64,000 nt of DNA from Dyella_A sp050749815. Lineage in GTDB: Bacteria > Pseudomonadota > Gammaproteobacteria > Xanthomonadales > Rhodanobacteraceae. The stretch covers positions 2,728,001 through 2,792,000 of the forward strand of contig NZ_CP192735.1 of NCBI RefSeq assembly GCF_050749815.1, in the 5' to 3' direction. Shown in pieces: positions 24,269-34,317 of this stretch. The position numbers were made by a program, and so were the translations under genes. A model generated the notes under the pieces. It saw nothing but the letters and a program-made list of their open reading frames with translations, was not told the DNA's origin and did not search any database. The stretch's first letter is position 1; each line of letters starts with the position of its first letter.

Positions 24269-27200
24269 GCGGCGGCTCCTTCGAGGCGCCCGGCCAGCGC
24301 CGCGTCGGCCGCCTCGACCAGCGCATCGTCGAAGCGGTGGCGCCAGATGCCGGAGCGCGGCGCCAGCCCCACCGCACGCACGAACAGGTAGATCGCCTCG
24401 CCCAGGTGCCGGTCGCGGCGGTAGCCCGGCAGGCGCTGGCGCAGCATGCGATCCACCGCCACGGTGTAGAGCAGCGCCTGGAAGCGGTACTGGTGGTCGT
24501 CCATCGCCACGCGCAGCACGTCGGGCGTATAGCCGTCCAGACGGTCGCCGAGGTAGTTGCTCTTGTAGTCGAGCACGTGGAAGCGGCCGTCGTGTTCGAG
24601 GATCAGGTCGATCTTGCCGGTCATCCGCCCGCGCAGCTGGTTGACCGCGGTGAACGGCACCAGCGTCGGCTCGCCGTGGCGCGTGCAGGCCTCGCGCAGC
24701 GCGGCGACGGTAGCGCCATCGAGCAGGTAGTGGAATTCCATCTCGGCCAGCTGGCGCTGCGGCGGCACGCTACCGAGGTGCAGGCCGGGCAGCAGCTCGG
24801 CTTCCAGGTTGGCCTGCAGCCGCTGCGCAATGCGCTCGATCAGCGCCGGGCGCTCGCGCTCGTCCAGCGGCACGCCCGCGTCGCGCAGCTCGCGGTCGAT
24901 CAGGCCGAGCTGGCGGGTCATCGGCTCGCCGATGGTGCGGTGCTCGAACATCGCGTGCAGCGCGTTGCCGATGTCGGCACCGCGGATCGCCGCCAGCGCC
25001 TGCAATTCCGCATGCGGCAGCGCCGGCTCGGCGGCGGGCAGCATGGCGTCGAGCGCCTCGGCGGCGGCATCGGCCGCCGGCGCCTCGTCGCTGGCGGCGG
25101 CATCTTCCAGCGTGCCCTCGTGGGCGCCACGGACCAGGTTGGAGAAGCTGTACACGCGCGCGTCCGGATGTGGCGGCGGCTCAGGGCGCGGCACGCGATC
25201 GCCCTCCTCCACGACGTCCGGCACGAGGCGTTCGCCGCGCCAGGGCCAGCCGTCGGTGCACCAGCCGAGCTGCGGCGCCGCCTTCGCCAGATCGAGACCG
25301 GCAGCCTGCGCGGCGAGCAGGCGTTCAATGGCTACATCCAGCGGCGCGCGTTCCGGATCGTTGGCCGGTTTGTCGCTGTTGGCCCGCGCCGGGCGATCCG
25401 GCGGCAGCACGTAGACGTGACACGCATACACGGCGCGAGTCAGCGCCACGTACAGCACTCGGAAGCGCTCGTCCTGGCCTTCGTGGTCGTACTGCGCCTT
25501 GGCCGCCTTGCCGAAGCCGATCACGCGCTGGCCGCACAGCAGTTCGTCGATCACCGGCAGGGTGTCGTTGGCGTTGCGGGTGTGGTCCCACATCAGCGGG
25601 AGGAAGACCAGGTTGAACTCCAGGCCCTTGCTGGCGTGCAGGGTCATCAGGCGCACGCGCTGCGCGTCGGACTCGATGCGCAGCTGCTGCTCGTCCGCCG
25701 CGTCGCCACCGGCAGCCTCCCCTTCACGCTGACGGGCGAACCAGACCAGCAACTGCTCGCTGCCGTGCAGCTGGTCGGCCTGCGCCTGCAGCAGTTCGCC
25801 AAGATGGCGCAGGTCGGTGAGCGCGCGCTCGCCGTCGTCACCCGCCAACAGCGCAGGCGCCGCATGCTCGATCAGTTCGCGCACCACCGCCAGCACGCCC
25901 TCGCGCTGACAGCGCGCTCGCCACTGCTGGAACTGCTGCTCGTAGTCGAGCCAGGCTTCCGGCTGCTCGCGCAGCGCCTTCAGCGTGTGGAAGCCAAGTC
26001 CGTACAGCCGCGTGGCCAGCGCCGCGCGCACCGCGCCCTCGTCGCTGGCGTGGTCGATGCCGTAGAGCAGGATCTGCAGCTCGCGCGCCACGTCCAGCGC
26101 GAACACGCTGGAGCGGCCCGCGCCCACGCAGGGCACGCCGAGGCGCTGCAGGCGCGTGCGCAGCTCGGTGATGTCCTGGTTGCCGGGCAGCAGCACGGCG
26201 ATGTCGCCCGGCTGCACGGCGCGATCACCGATGCGATGGCGACCGGAAGCCAGCAGCCCGGCGATCTGCCGCGCGCAGGCGTCCAGCGCCTCGCGCGAGC
26301 GCGCCGGGACCGATGCCGGATAATCCGGCTGCCAGTGGAGCTGCAGCGGCTGCGCCAGGGGCGTGCCGTCGATCGTGTAGGGCGCGCCGTCGCGTCGGCT
26401 GCTGGCTTTCACCGGCTCGACGCGGATGCGCGCGTCCGGGTCCGCACTCAGCACGGCGCCGGCGACTTCGTAGAACTGGTTCAGCGCGGCGACCATCGCC
26501 AGCGAGGAACGGTGGTTGGTGTCCAGCCGCAGCACCTGGTCGGCGCCGTCGGCGGCGCGCAGGTAGGTGTGGATGTCGCCACCGCGGAAGCGATAGATCG
26601 CCTGCTTGGGGTCGCCGATCATCACCAGCCGCCCGCGCGGCACGCCAGCGGCGTCGCTGTAGATCGCGCGCAGGATGTCGTACTGCTGGCCGTCGGTGTC
26701 CTGGAACTCGTCCACCAGCGCCACCGGCCAGGCCGAGTGCAGGCGGTCGGCCAGCGCGCGGTCCTCGCGCCTGAGCGCGCTGCCGACGCGGGCGATCAGC
26801 TCGTCGAAACTGAGCTGGCCGCGCGCGGCCAGTCGCTCCTCGCGCCAGGCCTGCACCTGCGCCAGCCAGCCCTGCCAGGCGCGCACCTCATCGGCCTTGG
26901 CGGCGTATTCGAACAGGCGGCCGGCGCGAGCGGCGAAGGCGAGCAGGGCCTGCGTATTCGTCGCAACCAGCGCCTCGGCGGTGAGCTGGTCGCCGGCGTC
27001 GCCTTCGGCGCCGAGCAGGTTGGCGATGGCCGATGCCTTGGGCAGCTCGCCGCGCTGGCGCAGCCACTGCGCCAGCGCCAGCAGCGCGGTCTTCAGCGCG
27101 GTCTTGCGCGGCAGGAAATTCGCCTTGTCGGCGGCGAAAGCCTCCAGCGCGTCGGCCTGCGCCGCCGGCAGTTCGGCCTCCAGGCACGCGGCGTCGGGCG

Positions 27201-27831
27201 CCCACAAGGCGACACCCGGCTGCAGGTAGGCCTTGAGCTGGCGACGCAGCGCGGCCAGCGACGCGGGCGCTTCCGGGACCGCGACCTCGCCCTGCTGCAG
27301 CCGTCGCCACAGGTCCGCCGACCACTCGTCCAGCAGCGCCTCGGACGACACCATCTCGCCCAGCTGGAAACCGGCGCCGCTCTCGAAGGGGAAGTCGCCG
27401 AGGACGCGCCGGCACAGGCTGTGGATGGTGCCCACCGGCGCCAGGTCGAGCTCGGCCTGGGCGAGGCGCAGGCGCAGACGGTCTTGCTCGGCCTGCGTCG
27501 GATCGTCCTGCCAGCGCGCCTGCAGCCAGGCAAGGTCGGCGCCGACGTCCGGCGCGGCGATGCCGGCCTGCCAGTCGGCCGCGGCCATCTCGCCCCACAC
27601 CAGCTTGGCGCGCAAACGTTCACGCAGCTCCTGCGCCGCGGCGTCGGTGAAGGTGGTGACGACCACCGCGCGTGGGCTCAAACCCTGCTCCAGCAGCAGG
27701 CGCAGGTAGAGCACGGCAATGGTCCAGGTCTTGCCCGTGCCGGCGCTCGCCTCGATCAGTGTGAGGCCGTCGCCGACCAGTTGCAGCTGGCTCCAGTCCA
27801 GCGCGGCGGCGCGTTCGGCGGTGCCGGTCAT
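24265..27831 (-). CDS. recB: Exodeoxyribonuclease V subunit beta (helicase-nuclease)
   Basis: RecB is the 3'-5' UvrD-type helicase and the nuclease of RecBCD. The 1188-residue protein has Walker A ASAGTGKT at 28-35, helicase motif LVDEFQDTD, LRLDTNHRS, MTLHASKGLEFNLVFLP, and a C-terminal PD-(D/E)XK nuclease with GKIDLILEHDGRFHVLDYKSNYLG. The frame stays open upstream to 28356, but the start is placed at ATG 27831, which overlaps the recC stop (ATGA) and leaves the helicase N-terminus intact. No break or missing motif was seen. Confidence 0.96.
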   Translation of the reverse strand: MTGTAERAAALDWSQLQLVGDGLTLIEASAGTGKTWTIAVLYLRLLLEQGLSPRAVVVTTFTDAAAQELRERLRAKLVWGEMAAADWQAGIAAPDVGADLAWLQARWQDDPTQAEQDRLRLRLAQAELDLAPVGTIHSLCRRVLGDFPFESGAGFQLGEMVSSEALLDEWSADLWRRLQQGEVAVPEAPASLAALRRQLKAYLQPGVALWAPDAACLEAELPAAQADALEAFAADKANFLPRKTALKTALLALAQWLRQRGELPKASAIANLLGAEGDAGDQLTAEALVATNTQALLAFAARAGRLFEYAAKADEVRAWQGWLAQVQAWREERLAARGQLSFDELIARVGSALRREDRALADRLHSAWPVALVDEFQDTDGQQYDILRAIYSDAAGVPRGRLVMIGDPKQAIYRFRGGDIHTYLRAADGADQVLRLDTNHRSSLAMVAALNQFYEVAGAVLSADPDARIRVEPVKASSRRDGAPYTIDGTPLAQPLQLHWQPDYPASVPARSREALDACARQIAGLLASGRHRIGDRAVQPGDIAVLLPGNQDITELRTRLQRLGVPCVGAGRSSVFALDVARELQILLYGIDHASDEGAVRAALATRLYGLGFHTLKALREQPEAWLDYEQQFQQWRARCQREGVLAVVRELIEHAAPALLAGDDGERALTDLRHLGELLQAQADQLHGSEQLLVWFARQREGEAAGGDAADEQQLRIESDAQRVRLMTLHASKGLEFNLVFLPLMWDHTRNANDTLPVIDELLCGQRVIGFGKAAKAQYDHEGQDERFRVLYVALTRAVYACHVYVLPPDRPARANSDKPANDPERAPLDVAIERLLAAQAAGLDLAKAAPQLGWCTDGWPWRGERLVPDVVEEGDRVPRPEPPPHPDARVYSFSNLVRGAHEGTLEDAAASDEAPAADAAAEALDAMLPAAEPALPHAELQALAAIRGADIGNALHAMFEHRTIGEPMTRQLGLIDRELRDAGVPLDERERPALIERIAQRLQANLEAELLPGLHLGSVPPQRQLAEMEFHYLLDGATVAALREACTRHGEPTLVPFTAVNQLRGRMTGKIDLILEHDGRFHVLDYKSNYLGDRLDGYTPDVLRVAMDDHQYRFQALLYTVAVDRMLRQRLPGYRRDRHLGEAIYLFVRAVGLAPRSGIWRHRFDDALVEAADAALAGRLEGAAA

Positions 27832-30800
27832 GCGTTCACCTCGTCCAGCGTGGCCGGGTCGATCAAATGCGCCAGGCGCAGCGCCAGCGCCTGCAGTTCG
27901 GCGTGCGGCGGCTGGCCGTCGGCGAAATTCGTCTCGCCAGCGAGCAGGCGCGCGTAGCCGGGCGCGTAGTCGCGCTCGCCGGTGGCGAAGCCGCCCTCCC
28001 AGGCCTGGCGCGCGGCGTCGGGCTTGTCGTCCAGCGCGGCCCAGCTGGTGCGTGGGAAGTACGGCAGCGGCTGGCGCTGGGCCTGCCGCCAGATCGCCAG
28101 CAGCGCGGCAACGCGGGCGATCAGCGCCTCGCGAATCGCGCGCGCCGTGTCCGGCGACGCGGCGCGCAGGGTCTCGTCCCACTCGTTGAACGGTCCGTCC
28201 ACATCGGCGGGCTCGTCTGCGGTGAACACCGCCACCCGCACCGGCGTGGCGGTACCGGCGGCGAGGCGCAGCAGCGCCCACTCCAGGAACAGCGGCACGC
28301 GCTGGGCGAACGTCAGCGACTCGGCCTTCTTGCCCGGCCACGCGTCGAACAGCCACAGCGCGTCATCGGTCACGAACACGCGCTCCAGCACCCCTTCCAC
28401 CACGTGTTCGCCCACGGCGAGCGACAGCGCGTAGGGCTGGCGCTGCGGCAGCGCGCCGGCGAACAGCGGATGCGCCTGCGCCGTGCGCAGCAGCGCGTTT
28501 ACCGCGTCGCGTTCGGCCGTCCAGGCGGCCAGACCGAGCCGGCCGCCGGGCAGCATGCCGCTCAGCCGAAGCCAGGCGGGCGGCGATTCCGGCAGCTCGA
28601 AACTCCCTTCGCCCAGCGCGTCGAAGAACAGCCGTCGCCCCACCTGGTCCAGCACGCTGAAGCCCGGCTGCAGCGGTTCGTCGGCCTGCAGGCGGTCGTC
28701 CTCCAGCGCGTCGAGCCGGATATTGAGCTGGCGCGCCAGCAACTGCCGCGCGGGATCGCGAAAGTAGGCCTGCACCTCGCGCAGCGCGATGGGTCCCGGC
28801 ACCTCGCCGGCGATATCGTCGCCACCGTCGAGGAACGGCGCGGTTGGTACGCCGCGCACCATGCCCGCACTGCCGCCGTCGAAAGTGAACAGGCGCGGAT
28901 CGCTGCCGTCGAAGTAGCGGCGGTCGAACGGCTGCAGCGGATGCTTGATGCGCCACGGCCGGTGGATGACGCGCGGCGCGCCCGGCGCCGGCGGCCTGTC
29001 GTCCTCGTCGGCGTCGATACCGCGCAGGCCGGCCTGATCGTTCAGGCACTGCAGCAGCTCGGCCAGCGGCGCGGCCGGGTTGCGCGGCTTGCCATCGCGC
29101 ACGCCCTCGCCGATGTAAGACAGGTGCAGCACTTCGCGCGCGGCCATCACCGTTTCCAGGAACAGGTAGCGGTCGTCGCTGCGCACGTCGCGGTCGCCGA
29201 GGCGGCGGTGGCGCTGCATCAGGTCGAGCCCGGCGTCGCCCGGGCCGCGCGGGAACTCGCCGTCGTTGAGGCCGAGCACGGCGACCACGCGGAACGGGAT
29301 CGCGCGCTGCGGAACCATGCCGCAGAAGGTGACTCCGCCGAGCAGGAAGCGCTGGCGCTCGGGCGCGGCGGCGAGCCGTTCGCGCAGCACCTCGCGCACC
29401 ACGGAAAATTCCAGCAGCGGATCGAGTCCGCAGTCGGCCGTCTCCAGCTTGGTCGACTGGAGGAAGCGGCGCAGCAACGACAGCGCCTCCACCGCCTCGC
29501 GGTCGCGCGGATCGATGTGGAACAGCGTGTCGAGCAGGCGTTCCAGCCGCGTCGCCCAGGCCGAGGCGGTGCGCGGCTCGGACGCGTCGCGATGCAGCTC
29601 GGCCAGCGCCAGCAGCAGGCGGTCCAACGCACCGAGGATCGCCGCCTGCGGACCGTGCACGCCCTCCACCGGCCACAGCTCGCCGTCAGGCAGCGCCCAG
29701 CCGTGCTCGCCGGTGTCGGCGTCGCCCAGCACGTAGCCGGCGAGCAGGCGGTCCATGCCCCAGGCGAACGTGTGCTCGTCGATGCCGGGCACGCCGAAAC
29801 CTTCGCGGAACGCGCCGTCCAACGCCCAGGCCACCCGGCCCTGGCGCAGCCAGCGCGCCAGCGTGTCGAGGTCGCCTTCGCCCAGCCCCAGCGCGCGGGC
29901 CACTTCCGGCACCTGCATCAGGTCGAGCAGTTCCGGCGCGGTGAGCCGCGATTCGGGCACCGCCAGCAGGCGGCTGAAGGCGTCGAGCAGCGGATGCGTG
30001 CGGGCCATGGCCACGTCGGCCAGGTGGTAGGGCAGCGGTCCCTGGTGGCGGCCGGCCTCGCCGAACACCGCCGGCAGCAGCGGCACGTAGGCGGCGATAT
30101 CCGGCGCCATCACAACGATGTCCGAGGGCTTCAGGTCCGGCCGCGCGGCCAGCTCGGCGAGCAGGGCATCGCGCAGCACCTCCAGCTCGCGCAGGCGGGT
30201 GTGGCACAGGTGCACGCGCAGCGAGCGGTCGGCCAACGCCGCGCCGGTGCCGCCTCGCAGCGGATCGATCAGCGCGGGATCGAGCGCGCGCAGGCTCTCC
30301 TGCAGGCGCGGCAGCAGGCCCGGGCTCTCGCCCGACGGCGGCGCCTCGTCCTGCCAGTGGCGCACGTCCATCGCCACCGCATCGTCGAAGCGCTGCAGGT
30401 TCAGCATGAAGTGCTGGCCCATGCGCCCCCAGGCAGCGAGCAGCGGATGCCCCATCTGCAGGAAATGCTGCTCGGAGGCCGCGCTGAAATCGGTGCGCGC
30501 GGCCAGCTCGCGCAGCTGCTCGCGCTCGCCGCGCAGGCCGGCCCAGAACTCGCGGCAGGGATCGGGCACGTACAGCACCACCGGGCGCAGCTGGCTTACC
30601 GCGCGCAGCAGTGCCAGCTCGGCCGGGGCCAGGTGGCTGATGCCGAACAGGTGCAGCGGCTCGTCGCTGGCGTGACGGGCCGGATCGCGCGCCAGCTCGC
30701 GCACCAGCGCCTGCACCCGCTCGCCGCGGTGCGGCAGACCGATATCGGCGCGCAGCTGGCGCCACAGCGGCGCCATGAAGGTGAGTTCCGGCAGGTCGTC

Positions 30801-31292
30801 GCGGCCGTGCTCCCAGGCGTCGAGCCAGTCCGGCCGGTACACCAGGTACTGCGTGTACAGCCGCGCCAGCCGGTCGGCCAGCTGGTAGCGGCGGCGCGCC
30901 GCGTCACCGCCGGCGAGGTAGCCCTGCACGCGGGCGTCGTCGATGCCCGGCAGGTGTTCGTGGATGCGCCAGCGCAGCCGGTCGCGGCGGTACGGCGTGA
31001 GCGCCACCGCGCCGCTGCCGAGCACGGCGAGCGCCAGCTCGTCGAGCCAGCTGCTGGGCAGCGAGATGCGCAGGTTGGCGACAATGCCGTCCGGGCCGCG
31101 CTTGCGCGCCAGCGCGCCGGCCAGCCAGTGGCGCATGCCCGGGTGTGCGGCGATCACCGTCTGCGGCGCCAGCACGTGCGCCGGCGGCACGCTGTCGAGC
31201 AGCGTCAGCAGCGGATCGAGCAGGGCTTCGAGCCGGCTCGCGCGATAGATCACGAGGCCGCGGCTGAGGTCGTCCTTGGGGGCGGTGTGCAT
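27828..31292 (-). CDS. recC: Exodeoxyribonuclease V subunit gamma
   Basis: RecC holds the RecB and RecD motors together and scans for Chi. The 1154-residue protein starts MHTAPKDDLSRGLVIYRASRLEALL and carries family segments such as HPGMRHWLAG and VAVLGLNDGEFPR in the middle. ATG 31292 is chosen because the conserved N-terminus begins shortly after; 17 further codons upstream lack family character. It is the first gene of the recCBD unit; the promoter should lie in 31293-31379. All three subunits are intact. Confidence 0.94.
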   Translation of the reverse strand: MHTAPKDDLSRGLVIYRASRLEALLDPLLTLLDSVPPAHVLAPQTVIAAHPGMRHWLAGALARKRGPDGIVANLRISLPSSWLDELALAVLGSGAVALTPYRRDRLRWRIHEHLPGIDDARVQGYLAGGDAARRRYQLADRLARLYTQYLVYRPDWLDAWEHGRDDLPELTFMAPLWRQLRADIGLPHRGERVQALVRELARDPARHASDEPLHLFGISHLAPAELALLRAVSQLRPVVLYVPDPCREFWAGLRGEREQLRELAARTDFSAASEQHFLQMGHPLLAAWGRMGQHFMLNLQRFDDAVAMDVRHWQDEAPPSGESPGLLPRLQESLRALDPALIDPLRGGTGAALADRSLRVHLCHTRLRELEVLRDALLAELAARPDLKPSDIVVMAPDIAAYVPLLPAVFGEAGRHQGPLPYHLADVAMARTHPLLDAFSRLLAVPESRLTAPELLDLMQVPEVARALGLGEGDLDTLARWLRQGRVAWALDGAFREGFGVPGIDEHTFAWGMDRLLAGYVLGDADTGEHGWALPDGELWPVEGVHGPQAAILGALDRLLLALAELHRDASEPRTASAWATRLERLLDTLFHIDPRDREAVEALSLLRRFLQSTKLETADCGLDPLLEFSVVREVLRERLAAAPERQRFLLGGVTFCGMVPQRAIPFRVVAVLGLNDGEFPRGPGDAGLDLMQRHRRLGDRDVRSDDRYLFLETVMAAREVLHLSYIGEGVRDGKPRNPAAPLAELLQCLNDQAGLRGIDADEDDRPPAPGAPRVIHRPWRIKHPLQPFDRRYFDGSDPRLFTFDGGSAGMVRGVPTAPFLDGGDDIAGEVPGPIALREVQAYFRDPARQLLARQLNIRLDALEDDRLQADEPLQPGFSVLDQVGRRLFFDALGEGSFELPESPPAWLRLSGMLPGGRLGLAAWTAERDAVNALLRTAQAHPLFAGALPQRQPYALSLAVGEHVVEGVLERVFVTDDALWLFDAWPGKKAESLTFAQRVPLFLEWALLRLAAGTATPVRVAVFTADEPADVDGPFNEWDETLRAASPDTARAIREALIARVAALLAIWRQAQRQPLPYFPRTSWAALDDKPDAARQAWEGGFATGERDYAPGYARLLAGETNFADGQPPHAELQALALRLAHLIDPATLDEVNA

Positions 31293-31379
31293 CGTGGGGA
31301 TGATAGCGGTGCGCGACGGGCGCACAGCACAACCGACCGGCATCGCAGGGACTGCGACGCGCCCTTCGTCAGCGCCGGA

Positions 31380-31787
31380 TTACCACTCCAGCGGCGCCGG
31401 ATCGCCTTCGTCGCTGCCCGCCGCGCCGCCTTCCTCGGCGCCATCCTCCTTCGCGAGGGCGTCGGGCGCCTCGGCGCCGGCGCGCTGCAGCTCCTTGCTG
31501 GCCTCGGCGCGGGCGTGGCGCAGCGCCAGCACGCAACGCAGGTTGCGCTCCATCTCGGCCAGCGTGATCGGGAAGAACGAGGCCTCGCGATCGCTCACTG
31601 TCCAGCTGTCCACCCGGCGCAGGTCCACCGGCACCTGGGCGGCATGCAGCGCCTCCATCACTTCGCGCGAGTCGACCGATCCCAACTCACAGATCAGCCG
31701 CCACAGCCAGTTGATGCGCTGGGGATCGATGCCTCGCGTCATCGGCGGGCGGCGGTATGGCAATCGGCTGAGGTCTGATTCGTTCAT
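31380..31787 (-). CDS. Small hypothetical protein
   Basis: A 135-residue soluble protein beginning MNESDLSRLPYRRPPMTRG. Recognisable segments are INWLWRLICELGSVDSREVMEALHAA, a possible helical region, and FFPITLAEMERNLRCVLALRHARAEASKELQRAG; the last 35 residues are rich in Ala, Glu and Gly and look disordered. An ATG at 31742 (MTRGIDP) is a possible shorter start. It lies 94 bp downstream of the chorismate-lyase-like gene in the same direction, and 87 bp before recC. I do not recognise a family. Confidence 0.6.
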   Translation of the reverse strand: MNESDLSRLPYRRPPMTRGIDPQRINWLWRLICELGSVDSREVMEALHAAQVPVDLRRVDSWTVSDREASFFPITLAEMERNLRCVLALRHARAEASKELQRAGAEAPDALAKEDGAEEGGAAGSDEGDPAPLEW

Positions 31788-31881
31788 GGCGTTCCCTGGC
31801 GATCCGGCGCGGAGACTCCGCGGAAGGCCTACCGATAGCGGCTGCAATCGCGCCGGCTTTAGGGCGCGGACCGCGGCGGCT

Positions 31882-32577
31882 TTAGGGAGCGGGCCGCGGC
31901 GGATCGAACGCCAGCACCTGCTCGGTATAGGTCTCGATGAGCGCACTGAACGGGTGGCCGTCGCCATCGACCAGCAGCGCCCGGTGCTGCAGCAGCCGGT
32001 GCGGCATGGCCAGCTTGCCCGGGCGATCGGCGGGCAAGCTTTCAGCGCGTTCCCAGCCCGCCGGCAGCGGCGACCACAGCAGCTCAGCCGACAGCGTGCG
32101 CCGACGAAAATGTAGCGGCTGCACCACCTTGCCGAACGGCGCGTCGGTGGTTTCCAGGGTGTGGTTCATGGCGGCGGTGAGGCGCGCGGGCACGTACCAG
32201 TTTTCCGCCTCCGACAGCGTGCGGCCACCGCAGCGCAGCGCCACCCGGCGATAGGCCACCGGTTCATCCGCGCCGATGCCGAGCGCGGCACGCAGATCGG
32301 CCGGCAGATCGCGCGACGCACCTTGCATAGGCTCGGCCGTCACCTTGGCCGGCGACGCCATGCCATGCGCGGCGCACCAGCGCTCAAGCGTCAACGTGGC
32401 ACTGTCGTGGCTGAGCAGATCGGCGTTGAGCGTCTGAAGCAACGCCAGCGCCTCGGTGCGGGCCAGCGCGGTGTCGGGCCAGGCCGGTGCCCGCGGCGGC
32501 TCGTCCGCGTGGACACCCGCGGCCAGCGCGCCGGCCAGCAACACGCCGACTCCGCCGCGGCGCACATGCCGACTCAC
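31882..32577 (-). CDS. Secreted chorismate-lyase-like (UbiC/UTRA-fold) protein
   Basis: A 231-residue protein with a signal peptide (MSRHVRRGGVGVLLAGALAAGVHA). The mature part resembles chorismate pyruvate-lyase and related UTRA-fold proteins: RRVALRCGGRTLSEAENWYVPARL, TTDAPFGKVVQPLHFRRRTL and LLQHRALLVDGDGHPFSALIETYT correspond to the strand order of that fold. An export signal is unusual because UbiC is cytoplasmic, so catalysis on chorismate is not assured. The start GTG at 32577 overlaps the trpE stop as GTGA, so translation is probably coupled to trpE. Its job is unknown. Confidence 0.7.
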   Translation of the reverse strand: MSRHVRRGGVGVLLAGALAAGVHADEPPRAPAWPDTALARTEALALLQTLNADLLSHDSATLTLERWCAAHGMASPAKVTAEPMQGASRDLPADLRAALGIGADEPVAYRRVALRCGGRTLSEAENWYVPARLTAAMNHTLETTDAPFGKVVQPLHFRRRTLSAELLWSPLPAGWERAESLPADRPGKLAMPHRLLQHRALLVDGDGHPFSALIETYTEQVLAFDPPRPAP

Positions 32578-34049
32578 AGCCCCTTCGCCGCCTGCGCCAC
32601 GGCGCGGAACAGCGCGCGGCCCTTGTTCATCGTCTCCTCCCACTCCGACGCCGGGTCGGAGTCGTAGACGATGCCGGCGCCGGCCTGCACGTGCAGGCGG
32701 CCGTCCTGGATCACCGCGGTGCGGATCGCGATGGCGGTGTCGGCGTCGCCCCACCAGCCGATCCAGCCGATCGCGCCGGCGTAGATGTTGCGCTTGACCG
32801 GCTCCAGCTCCTGGATGATTTCCAGCGCGCGGATCTTCGGTGCACCGCTGACCGTGCCGGCCGGGAAAGTGGCCTTGAGCACGTCCATGTACGAGAGCTC
32901 GCCGCGCAGCTCGCCCTCCACCTGGCTGACGATGTGCATCACGTGCGAGTAACGCTCGACCACGAAGGACTCGGTGACCGCCACGCTGCCCGTCTCGGTA
33001 ATGCGGCCCACGTCGTTGCGGCCAAGATCGATCAGCATCACGTGCTCGGCGCGCTCCTTCGGATCGGCCAGAAGCTCGGCTTCGAGCGCGGCGTCTTCGG
33101 CCTCGTCGGCGCCACGCTTGCGGGTGCCGGCGATCGGGCGCACCACCACCTTGCCGTCCTTCAGCCGGGCCAGGATTTCCGGCGAGGAGCCGACGATCTG
33201 CGTGTTGCCGAGATCGACGAAGTACATGTAGGGCGACGGGTTCAACGCGCGCAGCGCGCGGTACACGTCCACCGGGCGCGCGTTGAAGCCCACGCTGAGC
33301 CGCTGCGACGGCACCACCTGGAAGATGTCGCCGGCGCGGATGTATTCCTTCGCCTTTTCCACCATCGCCTCGAACTCGGCCTTGGTGAAGGAAGATTTGA
33401 AATCGCTCTCGTCCAGCGCCACCGACTGGGTGAGCTGCGGGTACGAGGCGCCGCCCTGGCGCAGGCGGTAGACCAGCGCGTCGAGACGGCGCTGCGCCTG
33501 CGCGTAGGCGTGCGGCTGCGAGGGATCGGCGTGCACGATCAGGTACAGCCGGCCCTTGAGGTTGTCGAACACCGCCACTTCCTCGGCCAGCATCAGCAGC
33601 ACGTCGGGCGTGCCCAGCTCGTCGGGGCGATCCCACTGCGCGAGGCGCGGCTCGATGTAGCCGATCGTCTCGAAGCCGAAGTAGCCGACCAGGCCACCCG
33701 AGAAGGCCGGCAACTGCGGCAACCGCGGCACGTCGTACTGCTGGCGGAGTTTCTCGATTTCGGCCAGCGGGTCGTCCAGATGGCGGCGCTCGGTGACCTC
33801 GCCGGCGTCCTCCACTTCCAGTTCGTGGCCACGCAGGCGGTACACCCGGCGCGCGGGCAGACCGATGATCGAATAGCGTCCCCAGGTGGCGCCGCCCTCG
33901 ACCGATTCGAACAGGAAGGTGTACGGGCCATCGGCCAGCTTCAGGTACACCGACAGCGGTGTGTCGAGATCGGAAAACACCTCGCGCACCAGCGGAATGC
34001 GCGTGTGGCCCTGGGCCACCAGCGCGTCGAATTCGTCTCGGGAAATCAC
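32574..34049 (-). CDS. trpE: Anthranilate synthase component I
   Basis: TrpE converts chorismate to anthranilate with ammonia from TrpG. The 491-residue protein begins MISRDEFDALVAQGHTRIPLV. The regulatory N-terminus carries LFESVEGG, the region that binds feedback tryptophan in the family. The chorismate domain has VGSSPEILARL, RPIAGTRKRG, LIDLGRNDVGR, FPAGTVSGAPK and GAGIVYDSDP. The start is GTG 34049; the open frame reaches 34253 but the added part does not fit. It is unlinked to trpGDC (31 kb away). In the 268-bp gap 34050-34317 upstream I see no leader peptide or attenuator. Confidence 0.96.
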   Translation of the reverse strand: MISRDEFDALVAQGHTRIPLVREVFSDLDTPLSVYLKLADGPYTFLFESVEGGATWGRYSIIGLPARRVYRLRGHELEVEDAGEVTERRHLDDPLAEIEKLRQQYDVPRLPQLPAFSGGLVGYFGFETIGYIEPRLAQWDRPDELGTPDVLLMLAEEVAVFDNLKGRLYLIVHADPSQPHAYAQAQRRLDALVYRLRQGGASYPQLTQSVALDESDFKSSFTKAEFEAMVEKAKEYIRAGDIFQVVPSQRLSVGFNARPVDVYRALRALNPSPYMYFVDLGNTQIVGSSPEILARLKDGKVVVRPIAGTRKRGADEAEDAALEAELLADPKERAEHVMLIDLGRNDVGRITETGSVAVTESFVVERYSHVMHIVSQVEGELRGELSYMDVLKATFPAGTVSGAPKIRALEIIQELEPVKRNIYAGAIGWIGWWGDADTAIAIRTAVIQDGRLHVQAGAGIVYDSDPASEWEETMNKGRALFRAVAQAAKGL

Positions 34050-34317
34050 GGGGGATCGATCCAGGCAGGAAAGACAACCGCGCCAAGATACCAGCCCGTC
34101 GCGCTGCGGGCATCGATGGCGGATATTGCGGCCGCGCACGACCACACCTAGGCTTCTCGAAGGGGAATTCAGGGGAAACGACACATCCGCTCTTCGACCG
34201 CCCGGCGTCGGCATGGCGTCGCGGCAGCGCATATGGGCGAGCGCCCCGCACACCCCAGAGATCCGTTCGTCACGAGCGGCACGGGCAAGTTGGTCATCAC
34301 GACAAAGGAGTGTGGCA

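Noticed and set aside
24337..31778. Very long open frames on the plus strand (1206 and 1303 codons) opposite recB and recC
   Set aside because: They are rich in Arg, His, Gln and Ala without family motifs, lie fully antisense to intact recBC, and arise from codon bias of GC-rich DNA.
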